From positions 1 to 46,699 of IMG/VR virus record IMGVR_UViG_3300045108_000011: a stretch of DNA of 46,699 bases; one strand, 5' to 3'. This document shows positions 24,131 through 30,034 of this stretch, in pieces. Origin of the DNA: a virus. The position numbers were made by a program, and so were the translations under genes. The notes under the pieces were generated by a model. It made no database searches, was not told the origin of the DNA, and was given only the letters and a program-made list of their open reading frames with translations. Positions within the stretch are counted from its first letter, which is position 1, and every line of letters begins with the position of its first letter.

Positions 24131-24161
24131 ATTTGCTTGAAGTGCGCTGAGGATACACCGC

Positions 24162-24518
24162 TTAGCCCGCTTCGGGCAAGGGCGCCTGTCTTGCGGCGAA
24201 GTCATGGCCACAGGCCGAACAGGCAGTGAGCCCCCGCTTTACCTGCTCTCCGCAGGTCGGACAGGTTCGTCCCTTTGGTCGCGACATGAGCCAGATGAGC
24301 GACAAGGCGATGAAGCCGAAGAACCAGATGAACCAGAGCGCCGCAACCCCGATGCCGGTGCCTGCGTTCGAACCTGCTTCGCACGCCCCTCGGTAGGTCT
24401 CATGGGCGCAGTTGCCAGAAGGATCTGCACTAGTGATCGCCGCGACGATCCATACAGCCATCAGTACACACCACACCACGACCACCCACGTCATCTTCCG
24501 CCAGCGCGGCGTCCGCAT
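24162..24518 (-). CDS. Membrane protein with C-terminal zinc ribbon
   Basis: A 118-aa reverse-strand protein. ATG 24518 follows GGGGAG at a good distance; the longer upstream frame is a shadow of gene 24580-24891. Two transmembrane segments are clear (WVVVVWCVLMAVWIVAAI and ALWFIWFFGFIALSLIWLM) flanking an outer loop with two Cys. The C-terminus is a zinc ribbon, CPTCG ... CSACG, facing the cytoplasm. Free-standing TM-Zn-ribbon proteins occur in actinobacteria and their phages without known function. With its reverse-strand partner it forms a moron pair within the late operon. Confidence 0.68.
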   Translation of the reverse strand: MRTPRWRKMTWVVVVWCVLMAVWIVAAITSADPSGNCAHETYRGACEAGSNAGTGIGVAALWFIWFFGFIALSLIWLMSRPKGRTCPTCGEQVKRGLTACSACGHDFAARQAPLPEAG

Positions 24519-24579
24519 TTTGCTCCCCCTTCGATTTGACCGCGCGCATCGTACCCAACCCCGACCCAATGGAGACCAA

Positions 24580-24891
24580 TTGGCCCCCGACGAGAGAGAG
24601 TTTGGAATCCTCATAGGCAAGGTCGAGGGCATCGGCGAGCAGATCTCCGACCTGCGCCGGACCAACTCCGAGGAGCACCGCCATACCGCCGAACGCTTCG
24701 ACAAGCTGGAGAACCTTCTCAGCGGCAAGGCCGACAAGCCGGTCGTCGAGGAGCACACGCGCCAGATCGGCTCCCTCAAGGCCAGCCGCGACCAAATGTC
24801 GGGCGCCCTGCAGCTCGGCGGATTCGCGAAGGGGGTCGCCGTCTTCGTCCTTGCCGCCGCCACCTTCTTCATCGGCGGGGGACACCCGTGA
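24580..24891 (+). CDS. Coiled-coil plus C-terminal TM protein (lysis/holin-type candidate)
   Basis: A 103-aa protein. The start is TTG 24580, with GGAGA at 24571-24575; the longer frame to 24412 antisenses the reverse-strand gene. Residues 5-65 form a charged coiled coil (EQISDLRRTNSEEHRHTAERFDK), and residues about 80-98 form one membrane segment (GVAVFVLAAATFFIGG). This layout matches XhlA/BhlA-type phage proteins that help export or activate endolysin. It opens the lysis block and overlaps the next GTG as GTGA. Confidence 0.65.
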   Translation: MAPDEREFGILIGKVEGIGEQISDLRRTNSEEHRHTAERFDKLENLLSGKADKPVVEEHTRQIGSLKASRDQMSGALQLGGFAKGVAVFVLAAATFFIGGGHP

Positions 24892-25376
24892 GGCGCCGGG
24901 CCCGCGAACTTGGCTGGGGTGGGCTGGGATTCCTCGCAGGCCTCCTGCTCTTCGTTGGCGGCGCAGCCCTCTTGGGCTACCACGTCGAGCGAAGCACTCG
25001 CCAGATCACGATTGAGCGAGTCGCCCCTCACCGGTCAGTAAGACCCGCCGGGGGAGGTGATGCCCTCCAGCCCGCTACTGCGGGCCAGCAACCCGTGCCG
25101 GCACCGGCCGGCGCGACGAGAGGTTCGAAGCCACCGAAGGGTGGCAGCGGGGGGTCGCCAGCGCCGCACGGTCCCGGCACGCATGTGGATCCCGAGCCGC
25201 AATCTCCGGCTCAGGTGCCGCCGGCGCAACCTGTCTCTGGTGAACCTGAGCTTTCGCCAGCTCCGCCAGCCGACTCAACGCCTCCGCCTGAAAGCGAACC
25301 CGAGACGCCCGGACTTCTTACCCCGAATCTCACTGCGGTCTGCTCGATAGCGGACCACCTCGCTCACCTCTGCTGA
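24888..25376 (+). CDS. Single-TM Pro-rich protein of the lysis block
   Basis: A 162-aa protein starting GTG 24888. A strong N-terminal membrane anchor (LGFLAGLLLFVGGAALLGY) is followed by about 110 residues of Pro/Ala/Ser/Gly-rich, probably extended and extracellular sequence. It ends in a short hydrophobic segment with two Cys (AVCSIADHLAHLC). It could be a periplasmic or wall-spanning lysis accessory. The Pro-rich tether followed by a short C-terminal patch resembles a spanin-like or wall-linker layout, though spanins are not needed in monoderms. No family is recognised. Confidence 0.6.
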   Translation: MRRRARELGWGGLGFLAGLLLFVGGAALLGYHVERSTRQITIERVAPHRSVRPAGGGDALQPATAGQQPVPAPAGATRGSKPPKGGSGGSPAPHGPGTHVDPEPQSPAQVPPAQPVSGEPELSPAPPADSTPPPESEPETPGLLTPNLTAVCSIADHLAHLC

Positions 25377-25422
25377 TTCCCGCCTACGGGCGGCTCCCAT
25401 ACCCGAAAGGAGGGGCCTCCAT

Positions 25423-26247
25423 ATGCCCCATCGCCACAGCAAAGCTGTGCATCGACGCCTGCACCTTGTCAGCCCAGAACTCAAGGGAGCGGATGTCCGC
25501 GCCTTGCAGGAGAGCATCAATCACGAATTCGAGCACCGCAAGCTCGAGTGGCACAAGGTCAAGGTCGACGGCGTCTACGGAGGGCGCACCTTCCATGCCT
25601 GCGCCTTCTTGGGCTGGGTGCTCGGCCTCCGTTCGCGGATGGTCAACACCGGCTCCTATGACCGGCCTCTGACGAAGAGGGCGCAGCGACTCCTTCGTAA
25701 CCCCTCGAAGCGGTCTCGACGCGATCGCATGCGAGAGCGAGTGCATAAAGGAAAAGTGGCCAAGCTCCGCCATGCCCACGAGACTGGCCCCAAGGCGGCC
25801 GTGGAGTTCATCCGCAAGCTGGCCAGCGAGGGTGTCCATGAGATCGGCGAAACCAACACCGGCAAGTGGGTGGACAAGTTCACCGGCTTCTTTGGGATCC
25901 ACGCTGTGCCGTGGTGCGGCTGTCTCGCTGGCTATGCCGCGAAAGTGATCGGTGGATCTACGGCGACCACCTGGTTCCCCTATGGCCCGAGCATCATGGC
26001 CGACGCTCAGGCTGGTCGCAACGGCGTTCACGAGGTCGCGTTCGACGACATCCAGGCAGGCGACATCCTCGTGCTCTGGGGAGGCGACCATGTCGTCACC
26101 GCAGCCGGGAGCCCTTTCCAGGACGCGGTCTCAACGGCCGAGGGCAACACCTCCCCGAACGACGGCGACAGCCAGGCCGATGGCGGCTGTGTCGCGATGA
26201 AGACCCGATCCCGCCCGGACGTGTCCTGCGCGGCACGTCCCTACTGA
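25423..26247 (+). CDS. Endolysin with C-terminal CHAP amidase/peptidase domain
   Basis: A 274-aa protein with AAAGGAGG upstream (25405-25412). The N-terminal 80 residues (VSPELKGADVRALQESINHEF, then VDGVYGGRT) look like a peptidoglycan-binding type-1 domain (helix followed by 'vDG.yG..t'). A basic linker comes next, then a CHAP domain: catalytic Cys in VPWCGCLAGY, His in WGGDHVVTAAG, and Asn or acidic partner in TAEGNTS. It cleaves peptidoglycan once the holin opens the membrane. It lacks a signal peptide, so it depends on a holin. It is followed by a small holin-like gene. Confidence 0.88.
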   Translation: MPHRHSKAVHRRLHLVSPELKGADVRALQESINHEFEHRKLEWHKVKVDGVYGGRTFHACAFLGWVLGLRSRMVNTGSYDRPLTKRAQRLLRNPSKRSRRDRMRERVHKGKVAKLRHAHETGPKAAVEFIRKLASEGVHEIGETNTGKWVDKFTGFFGIHAVPWCGCLAGYAAKVIGGSTATTWFPYGPSIMADAQAGRNGVHEVAFDDIQAGDILVLWGGDHVVTAAGSPFQDAVSTAEGNTSPNDGDSQADGGCVAMKTRSRPDVSCAARPY

Positions 26248-26258
26248 AAGGAATGAGC

Positions 26259-26423
26259 ATGCATCCCAAGGTCAAGGTGCCGGCGATCGTCGGCACCGTT
26301 CTCACCCTCGTGTTGGCGGTTGCGGCCGGCGTTGGCGCCGGGGTCCCCGCAGCCATCCCGATCACCACGGCACTCGCCACGGCGATCAACACGACCAGCG
26401 GCTGGCTCACCTACGGGCCGTAG
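26259..26423 (+). CDS. Small two-helix holin candidate
   Basis: A 54-aa protein. ATG 26259 lies 6 nt after GAAAGGA; an upstream in-frame ATG at 26253 touches the ribosome site and is less likely. The chain has a charged start (MHPKVKVPA), one long hydrophobic helix (IVGTVLTLVLAVAAGVGAGV) and a second amphipathic, Ala/Thr-rich helix (PITTALATAINTTSGW). Size and layout fit class II/III holins, which pierce the membrane to release endolysin. It lies directly after the endolysin gene. Its TAG stop is embedded in the second tRNA-like hairpin. Confidence 0.65.
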   Translation: MHPKVKVPAIVGTVLTLVLAVAAGVGAGVPAAIPITTALATAINTTSGWLTYGP

Positions 26424-26461
26424 CCGCCATCCGGGCTCGGGTTCGACTCCCGACCCGGCCA
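26416..26461 (+). other. Second tRNA-like T-arm minihelix overlapping the holin-candidate stop codon
   Basis: Bases 26437-26453 form a perfect T-arm: TCGGG, loop TTCGACT, CCCGA. This runs on into CCCGG and CCA (26454-26461). CCGGG (26431-26435) pairs with CCCGG to give a 10-bp stacked stem interrupted by one bulged base (C26436). An alternative partner, GGCCG (26416-26420), overlaps the TAG at 26421-26423. No D or anticodon arm is present. The arrangement duplicates the one at the portal stop, with different sequence in the stems. Confidence 0.6.
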
Positions 26462-26528
26462 TCTCCTGATTGCCCCCCGACCTGGCGGTCGACGTGCGGG
26501 CGTCCTGTAAACGACGGAAGGAAACTCC

Positions 26529-27104
26529 ATCCGCCGCCTCATCCTGCCCATACTCGGGGCTATTGTCGTGCTCGCCTTGTTCGCGAGTCCGTCGACTGCC
26601 TTTCGTACGACGCTCACCCCAGACCAGTGCCCCCGCCATGTCCTGCCATCGGCATTCGAGGAATTCGCCGAATCGGTGTGGCGTCTCCCGGCTTGGGAAC
26701 GAGGCCCGCCGAAGGCGAAGACGAAGGCCGCGGCGCGCCACCAGATCTACTGCGCTCGAGGAACGGGGCGACGTGGGGCGCTGAAGCAGCGGTGGCGAGA
26801 GGCGCGCCGAGCTTTTTACGAGCATCGTCGACACAAGCTCAAGCAGCGAGCTCGGCTGCGCTACCTGCCTTTCGCCTGTGGTGGGGGAACCAGATCAGCG
26901 ATCCCCTGCTCAATCATGTGGTGCGAGTCAGGTGGGAGCTATAGCGCCCAGAACCCGACCTCATCGGCGCGAGGGAAGTACCAGCTGCTCGACACGACCT
27001 ATGCAGAATGGTGCGTCGCCTGCAATTGGTCGAAGGACGACCAGGACCGAGCTGCTCACGACCTCTACGCCGCAGTGGGAGGATCGCCCTGGGCTTGCGC
27101 CTAG
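26529..27104 (+). CDS. Secreted Rpf/SLT-like transglycosylase (ATC start proposed)
   Basis: The C-terminal domain shows IMWCESGGSYSAQNPTSSARGKYQLLDTTY, the lysozyme-like core of resuscitation-promoting-factor and transglycosylase domains with its catalytic Glu (CESGG). A conventional GTG at 26568 would give 178 aa but cut off the signal peptide. From ATC at 26529 the frame reads IRRLILPILGAIVVLALF and then SPSTA, a full signal peptide with an AxA-like site. GGAAGGA lies 6 nt before that ATC, and no ATG, GTG or TTG exists between the upstream TAA (26508) and 26568. It probably acts as a second, secreted lysis enzyme beside the CHAP endolysin. Confidence 0.75.
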   Translation: MRRLILPILGAIVVLALFASPSTAFRTTLTPDQCPRHVLPSAFEEFAESVWRLPAWERGPPKAKTKAAARHQIYCARGTGRRGALKQRWREARRAFYEHRRHKLKQRARLRYLPFACGGGTRSAIPCSIMWCESGGSYSAQNPTSSARGKYQLLDTTYAEWCVACNWSKDDQDRAAHDLYAAVGGSPWACA

Positions 27105-27126
27105 ATTTCTCGCTTCACGTGACCTG

Positions 27127-27160
27127 AGCCCGTCGTCTCTTCGGAGACGACGGGCTTTTT
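27127..27160 (+). terminator. Strong intrinsic terminator of the late operon
   Basis: A 13-bp perfect stem, AGCCCGTCGTCTC (27127-27139) with GAGACGACGGGCT (27144-27156), is capped by a C(TTCG)G tetraloop and followed by a T run to 27160. It lies 22 bases after the transglycosylase stop and before the convergent reverse-strand gene. There is no A-tract on the other side, so it works in one direction, closing late transcription before the immunity region. Confidence 0.95.
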
Positions 27161-27177
27161 GCGTTCCACGACTGTGT

Positions 27178-27513
27178 TTAGAGCTTCTCTACCATCCGCT
27201 GCAACCGAGCTTCAGCGTGCCCCCGGTCGATGGGGTTGTTCAGCAGGATCGTGTTGAGATCTTCGATCACGTAGACAAGGAGGCCCAGGGTTGGCTCCTT
27301 CTCCTGGACGAAGCGGCCCAGCCAACGGCGGGCCATGCGCTCGAAGCGGTCTCGATCGTGCTGGCCGGCGAGCATCGTGAGGCGGAGCGCGTCCTTGACC
27401 GTCAACCAGGGGAGTGCGAAGGCATGGCGGATAGCCCGGTGATAGTCACCCTTGTTCAGGTAGGCCTCAAAGTAGGCTCTGTCACTGCCTACGTAGTTGC
27501 CAGCGTTGCCCAT
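27178..27513 (-). CDS. Hypothetical alpha-helical protein with SOS-box promoter
   Basis: 111 aa from ATG 27513, which lies directly after a LexA-type box; an upstream ATG at 27570 gives 130 aa but the box would then lie inside the coding region. The chain is almost all helical (YLNKGDYHRAIRHAFALPWL, then RFERMARRWLGRFVQEK and LLVYVIEDLNTILL), rich in Arg and aromatic residues. The family is not recognised. Reverse orientation next to the immunity region and the SOS box suggest damage-induced expression, for example an antirepressor or induction accessory. This is inference only. Confidence 0.6.
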   Translation of the reverse strand: MGNAGNYVGSDRAYFEAYLNKGDYHRAIRHAFALPWLTVKDALRLTMLAGQHDRDRFERMARRWLGRFVQEKEPTLGLLVYVIEDLNTILLNNPIDRGHAEARLQRMVEKL

Positions 27514-27527
27514 CGAACAGATGTTCG
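27514..27527. promoter_or_regulatory. LexA/SOS box
   Basis: CGAAC, AGAT, GTTCG form a perfect inverted repeat matching the actinobacterial and Gram-positive LexA operator (CGAAC-N4-GTTCG). On the reverse strand it is followed immediately by ATG 27513, with a TTGACC hexamer (27539-27534) just upstream. It could also act on the forward gene that starts about 80 bp away. Confidence 0.75.
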
Positions 27528-27606
27528 CACTTGGGTCAAGCTCTCTTGGCCCCACCGTCCATCGGTACATCTCGGTCTACCCAGCGAGGCAATGCGTGGA
27601 TTTTGA

Positions 27607-27837
27607 GTGCCGGGGGCGTGCTACTACGGCGAGGTGCGCGCCGGCGAGAACCCCTTAGCTCGGCTCAGGGAGATCAGAGGAAAGATCCGCGAGCTAGATG
27701 AGCAGCGCGAAGATCTGGTCGAGGGGCGAGACATCCTGATCCGCGAGGCCTCGAAGCAAAAGGTTTCCGAGCGGACGATCGCCGAGTCGGCCGGCCTCAG
27801 CTACGGGCGCGTCAATCAGATCGTGAATAGGCGCTAA
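27607..27837 (+). CDS. Small HTH protein (regulator candidate)
   Basis: 76 aa from GTG 27607; an in-frame GTG at 27634 is also possible and neither has a convincing ribosome site. The N-terminal half is a charged coiled coil (LREIRGKIRELDEQREDLVEGR). The C-terminal half is a helix-turn-helix of the sigma-70 region-4/resolvase type (KVSERTIAESAGLSYGRVNQIV). It is divergent from the SOS-box gene. A role in phage gene control is likely but its target is unknown. Confidence 0.65.
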   Translation: MPGACYYGEVRAGENPLARLREIRGKIRELDEQREDLVEGRDILIREASKQKVSERTIAESAGLSYGRVNQIVNRR

Positions 27838-27847
27838 GCGCTTTTTT
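27829..27847 (+). terminator. Weak intrinsic terminator candidate
   Basis: AGGCGC, TAA, GCGCTT form a six-pair hairpin (one G-T pair) that overlaps the stop codon of the HTH gene and runs into a T6 stretch. The stem is short, so termination may be partial. Confidence 0.4.
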
Positions 27848-27935
27848 GTTGACACCTATTGCCTGCAGGGTTGCCCTGTGATTGGGTCCTGAGCGAGATG
27901 CGTCAAGGAACCTCAGAGGTGCTTGCAGAGGAGCA

Positions 27936-27967
27936 CCCCCGCTGCCATGTGATTAAGGCAGCGGGGG
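27936..27967 (-). terminator. GC-rich 11-bp hairpin after the 19-codon mini-gene
   Basis: CCCCCGCTGCC (27936-27946) pairs perfectly with GGCAGCGGGGG (27957-27967) around a 10-nt loop. On the reverse strand it starts 10 bases after the mini-gene stop. No T-tract follows, but actinobacterial terminators often lack one. Confidence 0.5.
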
Positions 27968-27977
27968 CACAACGGGC

Positions 27978-28037
27978 TCAGCCCATCTTGCCGATCGAAA
28001 GGATCGGCGCTACGACCTTCATGCTCGCCAGCTTCAT
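27978..28037 (-). CDS. 19-residue mini-gene divergent from a regulator
   Basis: The reverse strand reads MKLASMKVVAPILSIGKMG and then TGA. GGAGGGGG lies about 7-10 nt before the ATG at 28037, and a strong hairpin follows the stop, so ribosome site, frame and terminator are all in place. The peptide has no secretion signal and no Cys, so it is not an obvious pheromone or lanthipeptide. It shares the operator region 28088-28177 with the divergent winged-helix gene. It could be a regulatory or leader peptide or a RiPP-like precursor. No modifying enzyme was seen nearby. Confidence 0.45.
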   Translation of the reverse strand: MKLASMKVVAPILSIGKMG

Positions 28038-28087
28038 GTGCTCACCCCCTCCGCCTAACTCGTGGTCAGGTGTCTCACTGGGGGATT

Positions 28088-28119
28088 CTCCAGCGCTGGA
28101 AGACGTTCCAGTGCTGGAG
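28088..28119. promoter_or_regulatory. Operator 1: tandem palindromes
   Basis: CTCCAGCGCTGGAA (28088-28101) and its inverted partner TTCCAGTGCTGGAG (28106-28119) flank a 4-bp spacer. Each arm itself contains a 10-bp palindrome: CCAGCGCTGG at 28090-28099, and CCAGTGCTGG, with one mismatch, at 28108-28117. Centres are 18 bp apart. It is probably the binding site of the winged-helix regulator encoded downstream. Confidence 0.75.
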
Positions 28120-28149
28120 GTGAATCTAGGGCGGGGCGCCCAGTTCCGG

Positions 28150-28177
28150 GCAGCGCTGGACTACGCTCCAGTGCTCA
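28150..28177. promoter_or_regulatory. Operator 2: tandem palindromes
   Basis: A second copy of the same element, 60 bp after the first: GCAGCGCTGG (28150-28159) and CCAGTGCTCA (28168-28177), again with 18 bp between centres. It ends 22 bp before the start codon of the regulator. Two paired operators with fixed phasing suggest cooperative binding and autoregulation. Confidence 0.75.
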
Positions 28178-28199
28178 GGAGCAATTGAGAGGGGAGTCG

Positions 28200-28811
28200 A
28201 TGGCGAGCAAAGTGAAAAAGCGCAAACCGCCGAAACGGCGGACGGCCGGCAGCGAACTGATCGACAATCGGGTCGAGGCTCTCCGCCATCACATCCGCCG
28301 TCAGATCCTCGCTCACCTGATCAACGAGGGACCCAGTAGCGCTTCGAAGATGGGCAAGGCCTTTGGCGAGAGCACCGAGGATGCCGCCTACCACCTCCGG
28401 CGCCTGGTCGAACTTAGATGCGTGGAGGTAGCCGATGAACTTTCCCAAAACGGCCGCCCAGTCCAGAAGATCTACAGGGCAACGGAGCGCTATCTGGTAG
28501 CGACGGAGGATTGGGATGCGCTGGACCCGGCGAGCAAAGAGGGCATCAGCGGGGAATGGGCGCAACTCTTCGTGGATGATCTGGTCGACGGCTTCAAGGC
28601 CGAAACGCTCGGCACGCACAGGCACTTTGCCCTCATCCAGAACCGCATCGCGGTGGATGAGCAGGGCCGGGATGAAGCGCTTGAAATTGAGGAAAGGGCG
28701 ATGCGCGAAATCCAAGATGTGCAAGCCCGCGCATTAGGACGTCTGTCTGCCGAGGAGCCTGGGATCAATATGTCGGTCCTTCAGGCTTGCTTCGAAGTGC
28801 CCCCACGCTAG
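28200..28811 (+). CDS. Winged-helix (ArsR-like) transcriptional regulator
   Basis: A 203-aa protein starting ATG 28200 after GAGGGGAG. A basic N-terminal tail (KVKKRKPPKRR) precedes a winged helix at residues about 20-95: RVEALRHHIRRQILAHLINEG, SSASKMGKAF, then the recognition helix TEDAAYHLRRLVELRCVEV. A C-terminal helical domain (about 110-200, EIEERAMREIQDVQARAL) could dimerise or bind a ligand. There are no Cys clusters for metal sensing. The two operator pairs upstream argue for autoregulation. The divergent 19-codon mini-gene and the nearby switch suggest a role in lysogeny or host-state sensing. Confidence 0.8.
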   Translation: MASKVKKRKPPKRRTAGSELIDNRVEALRHHIRRQILAHLINEGPSSASKMGKAFGESTEDAAYHLRRLVELRCVEVADELSQNGRPVQKIYRATERYLVATEDWDALDPASKEGISGEWAQLFVDDLVDGFKAETLGTHRHFALIQNRIAVDEQGRDEALEIEERAMREIQDVQARALGRLSAEEPGINMSVLQACFEVPPR

Positions 28812-28825
28812 AGATATTTCTAGCG
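28806..28825. promoter_or_regulatory. Perfect palindrome overlapping the regulator stop codon
   Basis: CGCTAGA (28806-28812) and TCTAGCG (28819-28825) form a 7-bp perfect inverted repeat around GATATT. It overlaps the TAG stop. No T-tract follows; it may be an operator or a small terminator. Confidence 0.4.
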
Positions 28826-28944
28826 CCGACCGCTTGCAATCCGCGCAGTGCTCCGCAAGTGTTACGGCAATGCGAGGGGGGAGACAGGGGGGCGGCTACT
28901 TGTGTGGAAGAGCCCGCTGGTGGTCAATTGTTGGGCATCGGCGT

Positions 28945-29295
28945 TTAGCAGCCGTACTTCTGCGCGAGCACCACCACGATGTTGCCCCGCGGCTTCCCTT
29001 GGTTGCAAATCGTGTAGTTGGAGGGGACGATGATCCCGAAGGTCGTGTCGGTGTTCTTGGCCAGGGTCTTGTAGCCAGCCTGCTGGAGCATCTGCTTTGC
29101 CGCAGGCAGGGGGAGGCCCAAGACGTTGGGCGGTTCTGCTTTCGGCGTTGCGGATGCATGTTCGGCGGTGGGGGCTGGAGCGGCTTCAACGGTTTCCGCC
29201 GGCGCTTCCTTGATGACGGTCGTCGTCCCGCTACTTCCACAGGCGGTCAGTGCCATCGCGAAACACAGCAGCGCAGCAAGATTCCAAAGTCGCAT
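28945..29295 (-). CDS. Secreted PASTA-type lipoprotein
   Basis: A 116-aa reverse-strand protein with GGGGAG upstream of ATG 29295. Its lipoprotein signal peptide (LALLCFAMALTACGSSG-like) has the lipobox LTAC, with the acylated Cys near residue 19. A Thr/Ala/Pro-rich spacer (about 22-55) is followed by one PASTA domain (NVLGLPLPAAKQMLQQAGY), which in other proteins binds peptidoglycan or muropeptides. The C-terminus contains CNQGKPRGNIVVVLAQKYGC with two Cys. It probably sits on the outer face of the lysogen's membrane. A superinfection-exclusion or wall-modulating role is possible but not demonstrated. Confidence 0.75.
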   Translation of the reverse strand: MRLWNLAALLCFAMALTACGSSGTTTVIKEAPAETVEAAPAPTAEHASATPKAEPPNVLGLPLPAAKQMLQQAGYKTLAKNTDTTFGIIVPSNYTICNQGKPRGNIVVVLAQKYGC

Positions 29296-29447
29296 CGTTT
29301 CTCCCCTTCGCTAGAGCCCAGAAGATCGCGACGATACCTAAACGGTCTAGGGATTCGTTCGACGAGGTACATAGGTTGCTCGCTAGGTGCCTCGGCATCG
29401 GGTGGGTGGGCGGCATGTATTGTCTACGCCTGCCCGAAGGGCGCCTA

Positions 29448-29696
29448 ATGCCAAATGAGGTGGACAACGAGCCGACACCTGATGCGCAAGAGATTGCGCG
29501 CCGAGAGAATGATGCGTTACGAGACTTAGCAGCAACCGCTCTGTATCACGCCGAGCGCTTGCCGATCAACTCTCGTTGGCGCGAGCCTTTCCTCCAAGTC
29601 GCTTCGTCTCTGCCTCAAGGGCCGCGGCAGCACGAAGTAGCGCCACCGGGTCCGCGTCTGAAGCTTGTGCCTCCGCCGCTTTCTCCGCACGCTTGA
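29448..29696 (+). CDS. Possible small protein overlapping the repressor candidate
   Basis: 82 aa from ATG 29448, with GAAGG seven bases upstream. The first 45 residues (EIARRENDALRDLAATALYHAERL) look protein-like; the last third is Pro-rich and antisense to the 3' end of gene 29566-29943, by 131 bases. Convergent overlap of this size makes it uncertain that both are real. No family is recognised, and I keep it at low confidence. Confidence 0.35.
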   Translation: MPNEVDNEPTPDAQEIARRENDALRDLAATALYHAERLPINSRWREPFLQVASSLPQGPRQHEVAPPGPRLKLVPPPLSPHA

Positions 29697-29943
29697 TAGC
29701 GGCCTTCCAAAGCGCAAACTGATCCTTGCCGGTCTCGAGGGCGATCGCGGCGACATAGCGTTCTACCCCCAGCGCAGTAGGGAAGCTCTCCCTCCGGAAA
29801 TACCGTTTCACTTGCTCCGGAGTGATGTTGCCTAGGTGAGCGCGGACCTGGGGCTCTCCTTTGTCCGCATCCTCAATCGCCTCGCTCAGAACATCCATCA
29901 GCGAGGGGATGACTTCGTAATTCTGGCCTTTCGGTTGCGGCAC
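29566..29943 (-). CDS. CI-like repressor candidate (divergent from XRE gene)
   Basis: 125 aa from GTG 29943, without a clear ribosome site. Helices DVLSEAIEDADKGEPQVRAHLG and TPEQVKRYFRRESFP followed by VERYVAAIALETGKD resemble an HTH of the XRE/lambda-repressor class. The C-terminal part is a helical tail (DADPVALLRAAAALEAETKRL). It is divergent from the XRE-type gene at 30035 across a 91-bp intergenic region that contains a perfect inverted repeat, the standard layout of a phage lysogeny switch. No peptidase domain is present, so induction would not use LexA-type self-cleavage. Confidence 0.6.
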   Translation of the reverse strand: MPQPKGQNYEVIPSLMDVLSEAIEDADKGEPQVRAHLGNITPEQVKRYFRRESFPTALGVERYVAAIALETGKDQFALWKAAIKRAEKAAEAQASDADPVALLRAAAALEAETKRLGGKARANES

Positions 29944-29986
29944 CGGGCGGCACGCTAGCGGGTTTTCCCCTGCTTACATGCATGCT

Positions 29987-30027
29987 GGACATATTGGCTT
30001 GACAAAATATGTCCCATCATCTAGTCT
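29987..30027 (+). promoter_or_regulatory. Lysogeny-switch promoter and operator
   Basis: TTGACA (29999-30004), a 17-bp spacer and TAGTCT (30022-30027, an actinobacterial TAnnnT box) lie 7 bp before ATG 30035, so the mRNA is probably leaderless. A perfect 9-bp inverted repeat, GGACATATT (29987-29995) and AATATGTCC (30006-30014), is centred on the -35 box. A bound repressor would block this promoter. The reverse strand also offers a TTGTCA at nearly the same place. Confidence 0.75.
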
Positions 30028-30034
30028 CGCCCTC

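Noticed and set aside
24519-25031. Long reverse-strand extension of the TM/zinc-ribbon gene
   Set aside because: It is antisense to two credible lysis genes, and ATG 24518 has its own ribosome site.
27859-28188. 109-codon forward open frame in the operator region
   Set aside because: It runs through the 11-bp hairpin, antisense to the mini-gene and through both operators; the composition is not protein-like and no ribosome site is present.
28834-29448. Long forward frame opposite the PASTA lipoprotein
   Set aside because: It is Gly/Arg-rich shadow sequence antisense to a gene with a clear lipobox and ribosome site.
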